Positions 1 through 5,867 are shown, counted from the stretch's first letter. The stretch is DNA of 5,867 bases from Desulfobacteraceae bacterium (GCA_003819975.1 RPPU01000314.1:1-5867); one strand, 5' to 3'. Program-made: numbers and translations. The notes: generated by a model from the letters alone, not told the origin.

Positions 1-1091
1 AAATTAGAGGCGTTGATGACTCGGGATATTTCTTCAATCCTTGCCGACACTTTTGCCGTGCCGATTTTCAACCCGTAATCTTTTTCCTTGGTCATGGGTC
101 TTTTGCCCAGCCAGAACAGACTGACCTTCAAACGCGTGGTTATTTTCGGTTTGCTTTCATCCGCCTTACAGGCAATCTCACCCCGGGTGATATAAACCTG
201 CTCGGATAACGTTAGCCCCGTGGCAAGTCCGGCGGCCGCCGCTTCCGGTTGGGACTGATTGAACGCTTCAATGCTTTTGATCTTGCCTTTCTTGCCGGAC
301 GGATAAAACACGATCGTATTCCCCGCTTGAATGCTGCCGGTGACCACGGTACCGGCGATGATCCGGCGGTTGTCTCCGAAATTCGTGAATTTGTACACGT
401 CCTGAACCGGCATCCGGAACGGCTTGTCGATCGACGGTTTTTCCGTTTCAAAGCCGTCAAGGAGTTGAAGAACAATATTGCCATCATACCAAGGCATCAT
501 CCCACTGGAGACGGCAATATTGTCGCCGGTCGTGCCGCTGATCGGCACGCAACAAACCGGGGTAACGTTAATATTTGAAAGGAATCGTAAATACTCTTCC
601 ACAATACTTTCAAATATTCTTCTTTTATACGAAACCAAATCCATTTTATTGACCAACACGGCAACCTGCTTGATGCCCAACATGGAAAGCATGTATCCGT
701 GACGTCTTGAATTTTCCTGAACCCCTTCGTTGGCGTCAATAACGAGCAGCGCCGCTTCGGCATGGGATGCGCCGGTGGCCATGTTCTTCAAAAATTCAAT
801 GTGCCCCGGCGCGTCAATAATGATATAATCCCGTTTTTTTGTTTTGAAAAATACACGGGCCGAATCGATCGTGATCCCCTGGGCCTGCTCGTCTTTCAAG
901 GCATCGATTAAAAAAGCATATTCAAACGGTCTTGAATTTTTCAGGCAAAAAGACTTGACCTGTTCGAGCTTGCCTTCCGGCAGGGATTGGGTGTCGGCCA
1001 GGAGCCGGCCTACAATAGTGCTTTTGCCGTGATCCACATGACCCACAATGACAATATTCATTTTTTCCCTGGAGATCTCCGCTTTTATCAT
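1..1091 (-). CDS. cysN: Sulfate adenylyltransferase large (GTPase) subunit CysN, N-terminal part, cut by window edge
   Basis: CysN is the regulatory GTPase of the CysDN ATP sulfurylase; GTP hydrolysis drives formation of APS from sulfate and ATP in the cytoplasm. The frame is open without a stop from position 1091 to the left edge, giving about 363 codons of an expected 450-650. Counting from the ATG at 1061, the translational-GTPase motifs are complete: G1 GHVDHGKS (7-14), G2 region GITID (62-66), G3 DAPGH (83-87) and G4 NKMD (138-141). MPWYDG (189-194) and MPVQDVYKF (217-225) are typical of CysN and argue against EF-Tu or SelB. I prefer the ATG at 1091, 3 nt after the cysD stop, because the added leader ([10 protein letters not shown]) resembles the short leader of many relatives; the ATG at 1061 is the alternative, with AGGG 6 nt upstream. 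Whether a C-terminal APS kinase domain follows (CysNC fusion) lies outside the window. Confidence 0.93.
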   Translation of the reverse strand, partial: MIKAEISREKMNIVIVGHVDHGKSTIVGRLLADTQSLPEGKLEQVKSFCLKNSRPFEYAFLIDALKDEQAQGITIDSARVFFKTKKRDYIIIDAPGHIEFLKNMATGASHAEAALLVIDANEGVQENSRRHGYMLSMLGIKQVAVLVNKMDLVSYKRRIFESIVEEYLRFLSNINVTPVCCVPISGTTGDNIAVSSGMMPWYDGNIVLQLLDGFETEKPSIDKPFRMPVQDVYKFTNFGDNRRIIAGTVVTGSIQAGNTIVFYPSGKKGKIKSIEAFNQSQPEAAAAGLATGLTLSEQVYITRGEIACKADESKPKITTRLKVSLFWLGKRPMTKEKDYGLKIGTAKVSARIEEISRVINASN

Positions 1092-1094
1092 GAC

Positions 1095-1979
1095 CTACAT
1101 GTATCCTTCCCTTCGTAAGGTTTCCAAGCCGCCGCCGTCGTCCTTGTCTTGCGCGCGTCCCGAACGTTCCGCGATATTCTTCAACTTCCCGCTTCCCAAC
1201 TCATCAATGATTTCATCGACCGTGCGCGAGCGAGATTCGATCGGGAAGGTGCAAGGGTGGCACCCCAGCGATCGGTAGCGTTTGCCGTCTCCCTGATTGT
1301 AATAAAGCGAAACCGTCGGTATCTTTTCTTTTTTTATATACTCCCAGATATTCAGCTCGGTCCAGTCCAGCAAAGGATGAATACGCACGTGCGTGCCGGG
1401 CGCAAAATCGGTTTTAAACTGGTTCCAAAACTCCGGCGGCTGGTCTCCGATATCCCAGAGGTTTTCCCGGTCGCGACTGGAAAAATACCGTTCCTTTGAC
1501 CGCGATCCCTCTTCGTCCGAGCGGGCTCCCACAATGATTCCGCTGAACGATTCATCGTTCGTATCCAAAACATAATTTTCCTTTTTATGATCAAAACGAT
1601 AACGCGGTCCTTTCCCGTTCACCGTGTTTTTAAGCGCTTCGGTTTTTAATAGACGGCAACAAGTAATCCGATCCACACAGCCGTCCGGAAAAGTCTGCTT
1701 TTTATTCAAAGCCTTCTCATTAATGCCGTAGACCATATTCAATTTCCACTCCCGAGTCAAACGGTCGCGGTAGGTGATCATTTCGGGAATCTTAAAGGTT
1801 GTATCGATATGAATGAGCGGAAAAGGTACATGTCCGAAAAATGCCTTGCGCGCCAACCACAGCAAAACCGTGCTGTCTTTTCCGATCGACCATAACATTC
1901 CCAAGCTTTTGAAATTCGAATAGGCCTCGCGCAATATGTGGACGCTGATGCCTTCCAATTTGGTCAAATGATCCATCAT
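1095..1979 (-). CDS. cysD: Sulfate adenylyltransferase small subunit CysD
   Basis: CysD is the catalytic subunit of ATP sulfurylase (ATP + sulfate to APS + PPi), a cytoplasmic PAPS-reductase-like N-type PP-loop enzyme that works with CysN. The product has 294 residues, close to the roughly 300 usual for the family. The PP-loop SIGKDS is at 31-36, the HIDT strand end at 57-60, [14 protein letters not shown] at 151-164 (compare GARRDEEKSRAKER in E. coli), [10 protein letters not shown] at 236-245, and the usual basic and Gly-rich tail ends in GYM. Relative to E. coli CysD about 15 extra residues sit near 126-146; to my recollection these are shared by a non-enteric clade. The ATG at 1979 (followed at once by a second ATG) has AAAGGA 5 nt upstream, a good ribosome-binding site. 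It follows a 231-bp gap after cysC, so it may be transcribed separately or by read-through. cysN starts 3 nt after its TAG stop. Confidence 0.96.
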   Translation of the reverse strand: MMDHLTKLEGISVHILREAYSNFKSLGMLWSIGKDSTVLLWLARKAFFGHVPFPLIHIDTTFKIPEMITYRDRLTREWKLNMVYGINEKALNKKQTFPDGCVDRITCCRLLKTEALKNTVNGKGPRYRFDHKKENYVLDTNDESFSGIIVGARSDEEGSRSKERYFSSRDRENLWDIGDQPPEFWNQFKTDFAPGTHVRIHPLLDWTELNIWEYIKKEKIPTVSLYYNQGDGKRYRSLGCHPCTFPIESRSRTVDEIIDELGSGKLKNIAERSGRAQDKDDGGGLETLRREGYM

Positions 1980-1984
1980 AGAAG

Positions 1985-1990
1985 TCCTTT
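1985..1990 (-). promoter_or_regulatory. Ribosome-binding site of cysD
   Basis: The minus strand reads AAAGGA, ending 5 nt before the ATG at 1979. Since cysD lies behind a repeat-filled gap and cannot be translationally coupled to cysC, this site fixes the start of the cysDN segment. I saw no convincing -10/-35 pair between it and the repeat block; a TATAAA on the minus strand near 2014-2019 lacks a well-spaced -35. Confidence 0.7.
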
Positions 1991-2032
1991 GTGTTTAGGT
2001 TCTGATAACGGCTTTATAATCGAATTTCACTC

Positions 2033-2138
2033 AAATCCCGCTTGTTTCCCCTTTGTATAAAAGGGGGGGAGACCTCGTCCATTAACCAAAACGGAGAAAG
2101 CTTAGTTTTCCCCTTAAAAGGAGAGACAGGGGGGATTT
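2033..2138. repeat. Degenerate palindromic (MITE-like) repeat between cysC and cysD
   Basis: This non-coding block is bounded by a 7-bp inverted repeat, AAATCCC at 2033-2039 and GGGATTT at 2132-2138. Inside, CCCCTTT (2048-2054) can pair with AAAGGGG (2060-2066) around a 5-nt loop. A second, imperfect copy of the same unit occurs at 2107-2127: TTTCCCC, then T/A-rich bases, then AAAAGG and GAGAC, matching 2045-2073 in direct orientation. Runs of 6-7 G stand out from the flanking genes. The pattern resembles the short AAATCCCC...GGGGATTT dispersed palindromes seen in many environmental bacterial genomes; that likeness is from memory. No T tract follows either hairpin, so it is not a standard intrinsic terminator. 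There is no transposase. Confidence 0.6.
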
Positions 2139-2210
2139 TCCCGCATGGCATTACAATTTTTATCTTAGTAATCCTGCCATGAAGTTAACGCCAATACGAC
2201 TTTAGCGGGA
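2139..2210 (-). other. Nested inverted repeats directly downstream of cysC
   Basis: The 72 bp between the cysC stop codon and the palindromic repeat have their own symmetry. An outer 6-bp pair, TCCCGC (2139-2144) and GCGGGA (2205-2210), encloses an inner pair: ATGGCATTAC (2145-2154) against GTAATCCTGCCAT (2168-2180), which match except for a 3-nt bulge, leaving a loop of 13 nt. In the cysC transcript this hairpin would form about 30 nt after the stop codon. It could protect the mRNA 3' end or attenuate transcription into cysDN; the lack of a U tract after it argues against a classical terminator. TCCCGC also appears at the far edge of the neighbouring repeat (2036-2041), so both blocks may be one larger element. 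Confidence 0.45.
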
Positions 2211-2816
2211 TCAAGCGCCGCGCTTCAGCAGGTGATTGGCTTCCAAATATCGTAAAATCCGATTGATACATTGAATACTGCTTGCCTGATCCGTTTCCAC
2301 AACCAGATCGGGGTTTTCGGGAATTTCATAAGGATCGTCAAGGGCGGTGAATTGCTTGATGACCCCGGCCCGCGCTTTTTCGTAAAAGCCCTTGACATCC
2401 CGCTCCTCGCAAACCCGGAGCGGGCATTTTACGTAAATTTCCACAAATTCATGCGCTTCAACCAAGCTTCTGGCCAAGGCCCTGTCCTTTTGATAAGGTG
2501 ATATGAAAGCAGCCAAAACAATGATGCCGGCATTGACAAAAAGTTTCGCCGTTTCGCCGATCCGCCGTATGTTTTCTTTGCGGTCGGCTGCCGAGAAACC
2601 CAAGTCCTGATTCAGCCCCGTTCGGACACGGTCGCCGTCCAAGACATACGTGTGCATGCCTGATTTATAAAGCTCATTCTCCAGTCCGTGCGCAAGCGTC
2701 GATTTGCCGGATCCCGAAATGCCCGTAAACCACAAAATAAAGGATGAATGACCGTTGAGATCCCGCCGGTCTTGTTTGGTGATCGTGGCTGCGCGCGGTT
2801 CGATGATGTTTTTCAC
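2211..2816 (-). CDS. cysC: Adenylylsulfate (APS) kinase CysC
   Basis: CysC phosphorylates APS at the 3'-OH with ATP to give PAPS, the donor for sulfate reduction or sulfotransferases, in the cytoplasm. With the GTG start at 2816 the product has 201 residues, the same as E. coli CysC as I recall it. It shows the N-terminal ITKQDRRDLNGH block (12-23), P-loop GISGSGKS (32-39), LDGDRVRTGLN (59-69), ENIRRIGE (81-88), the FISPYQKDR block that carries the conserved serine (104-112), KGFYEKARAG (142-151) and DPYEIPENPDLVV (161-173). The same frame stays open upstream to 2978, overlapping pstB, and an ATG at 2858 would give 215 residues. I prefer GTG because AGGAGA lies 11 nt ahead and the ATG has no good ribosome-binding site. 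The start is 1 nt after the pstB TAG stop, implying co-transcription and translational coupling with the phosphate transporter. Confidence 0.93.
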   Translation of the reverse strand: MKNIIEPRAATITKQDRRDLNGHSSFILWFTGISGSGKSTLAHGLENELYKSGMHTYVLDGDRVRTGLNQDLGFSAADRKENIRRIGETAKLFVNAGIIVLAAFISPYQKDRALARSLVEAHEFVEIYVKCPLRVCEERDVKGFYEKARAGVIKQFTALDDPYEIPENPDLVVETDQASSIQCINRILRYLEANHLLKRGA

Positions 2817-2817
2817 G

Positions 2818-3666
2818 CTAACTGATTTCTCCTGAAATATAGGCTCGTGTTTTTTCATGCCTGGGAGCATTAAAGAAGGCTTCAGCCGAGCCATGCTCGA
2901 CCAGTTCGCCCATATAAAGAAACATGACATAATCGGCAATGCGACGAGCCTGGCGCAGAATATGGGTGACGACCACAATGGAATAGTGCTGCTTCAATAG
3001 TTTAAACTGTTTTTCAATAAGCTGAGCGGATATGGGATCCAGGGCCGAGGTCGGCTCATCGGCTAATATGACCTTCGGTTCGATCGTCAGCGCGCGCGCC
3101 AATGCCAGGCGTTGCTGCTGGCCGATGGAAAGGCGCGATGCCGGAGAGTGTAAACGATCTTTAACTTCATCCCAAAGCCCGGCCAGGCGCAGATACCCTT
3201 CCACTAAAAGATCCATCTCCCCGTTTTTTTTTGTTGGCTTCGCCTTGAAGATATCTTTTGAAGAAGATTCGAAAATCTGAACGTGTTTTTCCAATTCCGT
3301 GATCTGGCCCAACATCTGTCCCCCGTTCTGCTTATGAATTCTGGGACCGAAAGAAATATTGTCATAGATGGACATGGGCAAAGGAAACGGCCTTTGCGAC
3401 AGAAATCCCACTTTTTTTCTCAGGGCGAGAACATCCGATTGGGGCGCATAGATATTCACTCCGTCGATCAGAACATCGCCGGTTACCCGGATCTCATCGT
3501 TCAGGTCCAGTAACCGGTTTAAACTCTTGAGCAACGTCGTCTTGCCGCATCCGGAAGGACCGATGATGGCCGTTATCCGTCCGTCCGGTATCTCAACCGT
3601 CACGTCTTTAAGCGCGTGATAACCGTCATAATGGATATTTAGGTTTTTTAAGCTGATATGCGCCAT
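2818..3666 (-). CDS. pstB: Phosphate ABC transporter ATP-binding protein PstB, with an insertion
   Basis: PstB is the cytoplasmic ATPase of the PstSCAB importer and hydrolyses ATP to drive phosphate uptake through PstC-PstA. The product has 282 residues against about 250-260 for most PstB proteins. Motifs: Walker A GPSGCGKT (36-43), Q-loop at Gln91 in GFLSQRPFPLPMSIYDN, signature LSIGQQQR (179-186), Walker B VILADEP (199-205), D-loop SALD (207-210), and switch His235 in VTHILRQA. PFPLPMSIYDN and PTSALDPIS fix it as PstB and not another ABC family. About 33 extra, Lys/Glu-rich residues (roughly 113-145) lie between FGPRIH and the LWDEVKDRLH segment, in the helical subdomain facing the permease. 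The signature has Ile where LSGGQ has Gly. The ATG at 3666 has AGAGG 5 nt upstream, overlapping the pstA stop; the gap to pstA is 8 nt. No phoU follows; cysC does. Confidence 0.95.
   Translation of the reverse strand: MAHISLKNLNIHYDGYHALKDVTVEIPDGRITAIIGPSGCGKTTLLKSLNRLLDLNDEIRVTGDVLIDGVNIYAPQSDVLALRKKVGFLSQRPFPLPMSIYDNISFGPRIHKQNGGQMLGQITELEKHVQIFESSSKDIFKAKPTKKNGEMDLLVEGYLRLAGLWDEVKDRLHSPASRLSIGQQQRLALARALTIEPKVILADEPTSALDPISAQLIEKQFKLLKQHYSIVVVTHILRQARRIADYVMFLYMGELVEHGSAEAFFNAPRHEKTRAYISGEIS
2828..2833 (-). promoter_or_regulatory. Ribosome-binding site of cysC inside the end of pstB
   Basis: AGGAGA on the minus strand lies within the last codons of pstB, 11 nt before the GTG at 2816. The spacing is rather long, but the match is the strongest near the junction and it decides the choice of GTG over the upstream ATG at 2858, which is preceded only by CCCAGGC. 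Ribosomes finishing pstB would cover this site, as expected for coupled translation. Confidence 0.6.
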
Positions 3667-3674
3667 AAAAACCT

Positions 3675-4529
3675 CTACTTTATAATATGTTTTGAAAAAC
3701 GCTTACCCAGAATCCTGGATATGACGCTGACAAGCAATACGATGATCAGCAGGATCAGGGCAGAAGCATAGGCTCGTTCCTGGACCTCCGGGACCGGTGA
3801 TCCGATCTGGAAAAAAACAGCCAGGGGCAGGGAGGCCACGGGATCCAAAATACTTCGGGGGATGAAATCCGTATAACCCGCCGTAAAAAGAATGGATGCC
3901 GCATCGCCGATCCCTCTCCCAAAAGCAAGCAGAACGGCCGTAAGAATTCCCGGCAAGGCCTGTCTTAAAATAACCGCCAGGCTCGTTTCCAGCCTGGTGG
4001 TCCCCAGAGCATACGCGCTTTCCTTCATCTCAAGCGGAACCATACGGATCACCTCGTCCATCGACCGGATCATGATCGGCATCATCAGGAGCGAAAGCAC
4101 GATGATCCCGCCCAACAGCGATGCCCGCAGGCCGAAATACATCATGACCACAAACCCGAATGCGCCGTAAACGATCGACGGCGTACCCCACAGGACATCG
4201 AGCATCAATCTCGAAAAAATTGAGAACCGGCGGCTCTTGATAAACTCTTTTTGCAGGGCGAATGCGACGGGCAGACTGATGCCGATCGATACCAGCGAGG
4301 CGCCGAACGCGAGATAAAGAGACCCGACGATGGCATTGGCGACCCCGCCCTCTCTTCCGAGATAATACCCGCCCTTGGGGACCGAGATGATCATGGACAG
4401 GTTCAGAGCCGCCGCTCCCTTGATCAAGACGACCAGGATAATACCGCAGAATATCAACAGGATCAAAGCCAGTGAAAAAACCATCAGCCCCTTGAATACT
4501 TGTTCTTCAATTTTTCTTGCCCTCTTCAA
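3675..4529 (-). CDS. pstA: Phosphate ABC transporter permease PstA
   Basis: PstA is one of the two inner-membrane permease subunits of the phosphate importer. The product has 284 residues with about six hydrophobic segments (roughly 15-40, 65-93, 109-133, 136-153, 193-215 and 255-274). PKGGYYLGREGG (51-62) followed by AIVGSLYLA is typical of PstA. The EAA-type coupling loop ESAYALGTTRLETSLAVILRQALPG (170-194) would contact PstB, and the membrane motif GRGIGDAASILFTAG (204-218) corresponds to RAxGETAPLLFT in E. coli, with Asp209 for the usual Glu. The start is a TTG at 4529 directly after, and in frame with, the pstC TGA; AGGGGGG lies 4 nt upstream. An ATG at 4484 with AGGGG nearby would start at residue 16, but the preceding RKIEEQVFKGL resembles the conserved N-terminus of relatives, so TTG is preferred. 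Confidence 0.94.
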   Translation of the reverse strand: MKRARKIEEQVFKGLMVFSLALILLIFCGIILVVLIKGAAALNLSMIISVPKGGYYLGREGGVANAIVGSLYLAFGASLVSIGISLPVAFALQKEFIKSRRFSIFSRLMLDVLWGTPSIVYGAFGFVVMMYFGLRASLLGGIIVLSLLMMPIMIRSMDEVIRMVPLEMKESAYALGTTRLETSLAVILRQALPGILTAVLLAFGRGIGDAASILFTAGYTDFIPRSILDPVASLPLAVFFQIGSPVPEVQERAYASALILLIIVLLVSVISRILGKRFSKHIIK

Positions 4530-5417
4530 TCAACCCCCCTTTCTTTCTATTCGCAGAAGCGTCAGATTGGCGATCAGACTGAACAGGCCCACGATAAACA
4601 TCAGGATCAACGCGGCGAACATCAAGGCCGAATCGTATAACGGAATCGACATCATCTCGCCGTAATTATTGGCAATCAAGGCGGGCAACGGATAAGCCGG
4701 ATCAAAAAGGGATGACGGCACCTTGGCGACATTTCCGACCACCATCAGCACGGCGATGGTCTCGCCGAACGCGCGCGCAAAACCCAAAACGATCGCCGCG
4801 ATAATGCCGTGCAGGGAGCTGCGCAAGAGAACATGTTTGATCATTTCCCATTTTGTCGTTCCCAAGGCCAGGGTACTTTCGCGCGCTTCGGCCGGCACGG
4901 TCATGAGCACCTCCAGGCTGACGGAAATGATGACCGGGATGACCATAATGGCCAGAATGACTCCGCCTGCCAGAAGACTGTATCCGCTGGTTTGAATACC
5001 GAAATACGCGGCCAAAAGACGCACCGCCGGCACAATCACAATCACCCCCCAGAGGCCGTAAACAACCGAAGGGATGCCCGCAAGAATATCGTTCACGAAC
5101 CGGATGAACTCCCTAAAACGCTTGTTGCCGTATTCCGATAAATAGATGGCGCTCAAAAGGCAGACCGGGACCGCGATGACCATGGCAATGCCCGTCACCT
5201 CCAGCGTGCCGATGATAAACGGATAAAAACCGAAATGCCCGTTGAGGGGATGCCAGTTTGTTGAAAAAACCGTATGAACGAAGGAATGCATGGAAAGAAG
5301 TGGTTTTGCCTTGATGAAAAGACAGGCGACGATGATAAAAACGACGAAATTCAGAAAAAGGATGGACATCCGGACGGCCTGCACGGCCAAAAAATCTTTG
5401 AGTTTTCTGCGTCTCAT
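4530..5417 (-). CDS. pstC: Phosphate ABC transporter permease PstC
   Basis: PstC is the second inner-membrane permease subunit and pairs with PstA to form the phosphate channel. The product has 295 residues, normal for the family, with a basic N-terminus (MRRRKLK) and about six hydrophobic segments (roughly 17-38, 66-92, 112-134, 147-170, 203-229 and 263-290). GHFGFYPFIIGTL (60-72), DILAGIPSVVYGLWG (110-124) and AYLSEY-like IYLSEY (91-96) are PstC hallmarks. The coupling loop is EARESTLALGTTKWEMIK (177-194), followed by GFARAFGETIAV (212-223), in which Arg215 and Glu219 fall in the RAxGE motif known to matter for transport in E. coli. The ATG at 5417 is 13 nt after the pstS stop and has GGAG 4 nt upstream (5422-5425). 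It ends in TGA, touching the pstA start in the same frame. Confidence 0.96.
   Translation of the reverse strand: MRRRKLKDFLAVQAVRMSILFLNFVVFIIVACLFIKAKPLLSMHSFVHTVFSTNWHPLNGHFGFYPFIIGTLEVTGIAMVIAVPVCLLSAIYLSEYGNKRFREFIRFVNDILAGIPSVVYGLWGVIVIVPAVRLLAAYFGIQTSGYSLLAGGVILAIMVIPVIISVSLEVLMTVPAEARESTLALGTTKWEMIKHVLLRSSLHGIIAAIVLGFARAFGETIAVLMVVGNVAKVPSSLFDPAYPLPALIANNYGEMMSIPLYDSALMFAALILMFIVGLFSLIANLTLLRIERKGG
4534..4540 (-). promoter_or_regulatory. Ribosome-binding site of pstA (supports a TTG start)
   Basis: AGGGGGG on the minus strand lies within the last codons of pstC, 4 nt before the TTG at 4529. It supports this rare start codon over the internal ATG at 4484 and suggests that pstA translation depends on ribosomes terminating at the adjoining pstC TGA. 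Confidence 0.55.
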
Positions 5418-5430
5418 GAGTCTCCGATGC

Positions 5431-5867
5431 CTATTGTTCCAACTTCTTCATAGCTTGTTGGATTTGTTCTTCGGTGAGGCCGATATAGCCGACCTCATTC
5501 ACATATTTCTGGCCGTCATTTAAAATCCACTTCACGAAACTTTTGGCGGGCTCTTTATATTTTTCCTTTACAACCAGATACAAATCCCTGGCCGGAGGCG
5601 CCGGATAAACGCCTTTTTTAATGGAGGCAATGGCCTTTTCTTTGGTGCTGATATCTTCTTCGGGATCCAATACCCCGTTTTCATTCACATCGATCGAGAT
5701 AACCTTGATCCCGTTGATCGGCAATCCCGTTTTTACATCATATGCATAATTAAGGTTGTTGTAACCGACGCCATAGATATCTTTTTTAACGGCTTCCGCC
5801 AGACCAGGATCGCCGTATACACCGATACCCTTTAAATCCTCCTGTTTCTTGCCTCCCAAATATTGCG
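5431..5867 (-). CDS. pstS: Phosphate-binding periplasmic protein PstS, C-terminal part, cut by window edge
   Basis: PstS binds phosphate outside the inner membrane and delivers it to PstC-PstA. Only the last 145 or so codons are present; the signal peptide and most ligand-binding residues lie beyond the right edge, and the frame is open to that edge. The identity rests on context (directly ahead of pstC) and on C-terminal PstS traits: GVYGDPGLAEAVKKDIYGVGYNN, INGIKV, the YPAPPARDLYLVVK strand (compare YPLxRPLYLV) and AKSFVKWILNDGQKYVNEVGYIGL near the end. A segment with a perfect 12-residue EF-hand-type loop, DVNENGVLDPEE at 5656-5691, lies between INGIKV and the RDLYLV strand. Where the segment starts is unknown, so no start codon is assigned. 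Any Pho-box promoter would be upstream and out of view. Confidence 0.9.
   Translation of the reverse strand, partial: QYLGGKKQEDLKGIGVYGDPGLAEAVKKDIYGVGYNNLNYAYDVKTGLPINGIKVISIDVNENGVLDPEEDISTKEKAIASIKKGVYPAPPARDLYLVVKEKYKEPAKSFVKWILNDGQKYVNEVGYIGLTEEQIQQAMKKLEQ

Noticed and set aside
249..578. Open frames on the plus strand through the cysN, cysD, pst and cysC regions (for example 249-578, 1149-1499 and 4809-5141)
   Set aside because: They lie opposite recognised minus-strand genes, show no known motif, and have compositions (Arg/His-rich or low-complexity) expected of antisense shadows.
1..1091. Possible frameshift or pseudogene in cysN
   Set aside because: Reading codon by codon from 1091 to the left edge in one frame gave no stop and an unbroken CysN sequence with all GTPase motifs, so it is simply cut by the window edge.
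2048..2066. Rho-independent terminator at the CCCCTTT...AAAGGGG hairpin
   Set aside because: On the minus strand it is followed by AAACAAG and on the plus strand by a G run, so there is no T tract in either direction.
1980..2210. tRNA, small protein gene or CRISPR array in the cysC-cysD gap
   Set aside because: I saw no cloverleaf, no ORF with a ribosome-binding site and no regularly spaced repeats; only the two palindromic blocks are apparent.
2817..2978. Upstream extension of cysC overlapping pstB (up to 54 more residues before GTG 2816)
   Set aside because: The extension is antisense-like, hydrophobic sequence in another frame of pstB, unlike CysC N-termini, and has no ribosome-binding site; GTG at 2816 gives the family length.
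4530..4532. TGA recoded (Trp, Gly or selenocysteine), making one PstC-PstA protein
   Set aside because: TGA also ends cysC at its normal length, both permeases have normal sizes on their own, and a ribosome-binding site precedes the pstA start. Read-through remains possible but full recoding is unlikely.

Overview
All protein-coding sequence that I can support lies on the minus strand, so transcription runs from the right end of the window to the left. Going downstream, the order is: the C-terminal part of pstS (cut by the right edge), pstC, pstA, pstB, cysC, a 231-bp gap rich in repeats, cysD, and the N-terminal part of cysN (cut by the left edge). Two modules therefore lie head to tail: a high-affinity phosphate ABC transporter (PstSCAB) and the sulfate-activation enzymes that make APS and PAPS (ATP sulfurylase CysDN and APS kinase CysC).

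The organism is a bacterium using the standard bacterial code. TGA ends both pstC and cysC at family-typical lengths, and Shine-Dalgarno-like sequences precede most starts. Protein flavour points to an uncultured Gram-negative lineage of the Omnitrophota / Nitrospirota / Desulfobacterota kind: CysD with SIGKDS and a C-rich [10 protein letters not shown] region, CysN beginning with [15 protein letters not shown] after a short leader, PstB with LSIGQ in place of LSGGQ, and PstA with GIGDAA. This assignment rests on memory of families, not on a search, and is weak.

Region by region: (1) 5867-2818 holds pstS-C-A-B, tightly packed with gaps of 13, 0 and 8 nt, as expected for one mRNA. (2) cysC begins 1 nt after the pstB stop, with its ribosome-binding site inside the last pstB codons, so the phosphate and sulfate modules look physically and probably translationally joined; no phoU follows pstB here. 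(3) 1980-2210 has no gene but holds palindromic, MITE-like repeat sequence and a second nested inverted repeat directly after cysC. (4) cysD and cysN are 3 nt apart and form the heterodimeric ATP sulfurylase.

Together the genes import phosphate and convert sulfate plus ATP to APS and then PAPS. Whether PAPS goes to reductive assimilation or to sulfotransferases cannot be told, because no reductase, sulfotransferase or sulfate permease is in view. I found nothing that amounts to a wholly new system. The most notable points are the pst-cysC junction, a roughly 33-residue insertion in PstB, a canonical EF-hand-like loop in PstS, and the repeat block.
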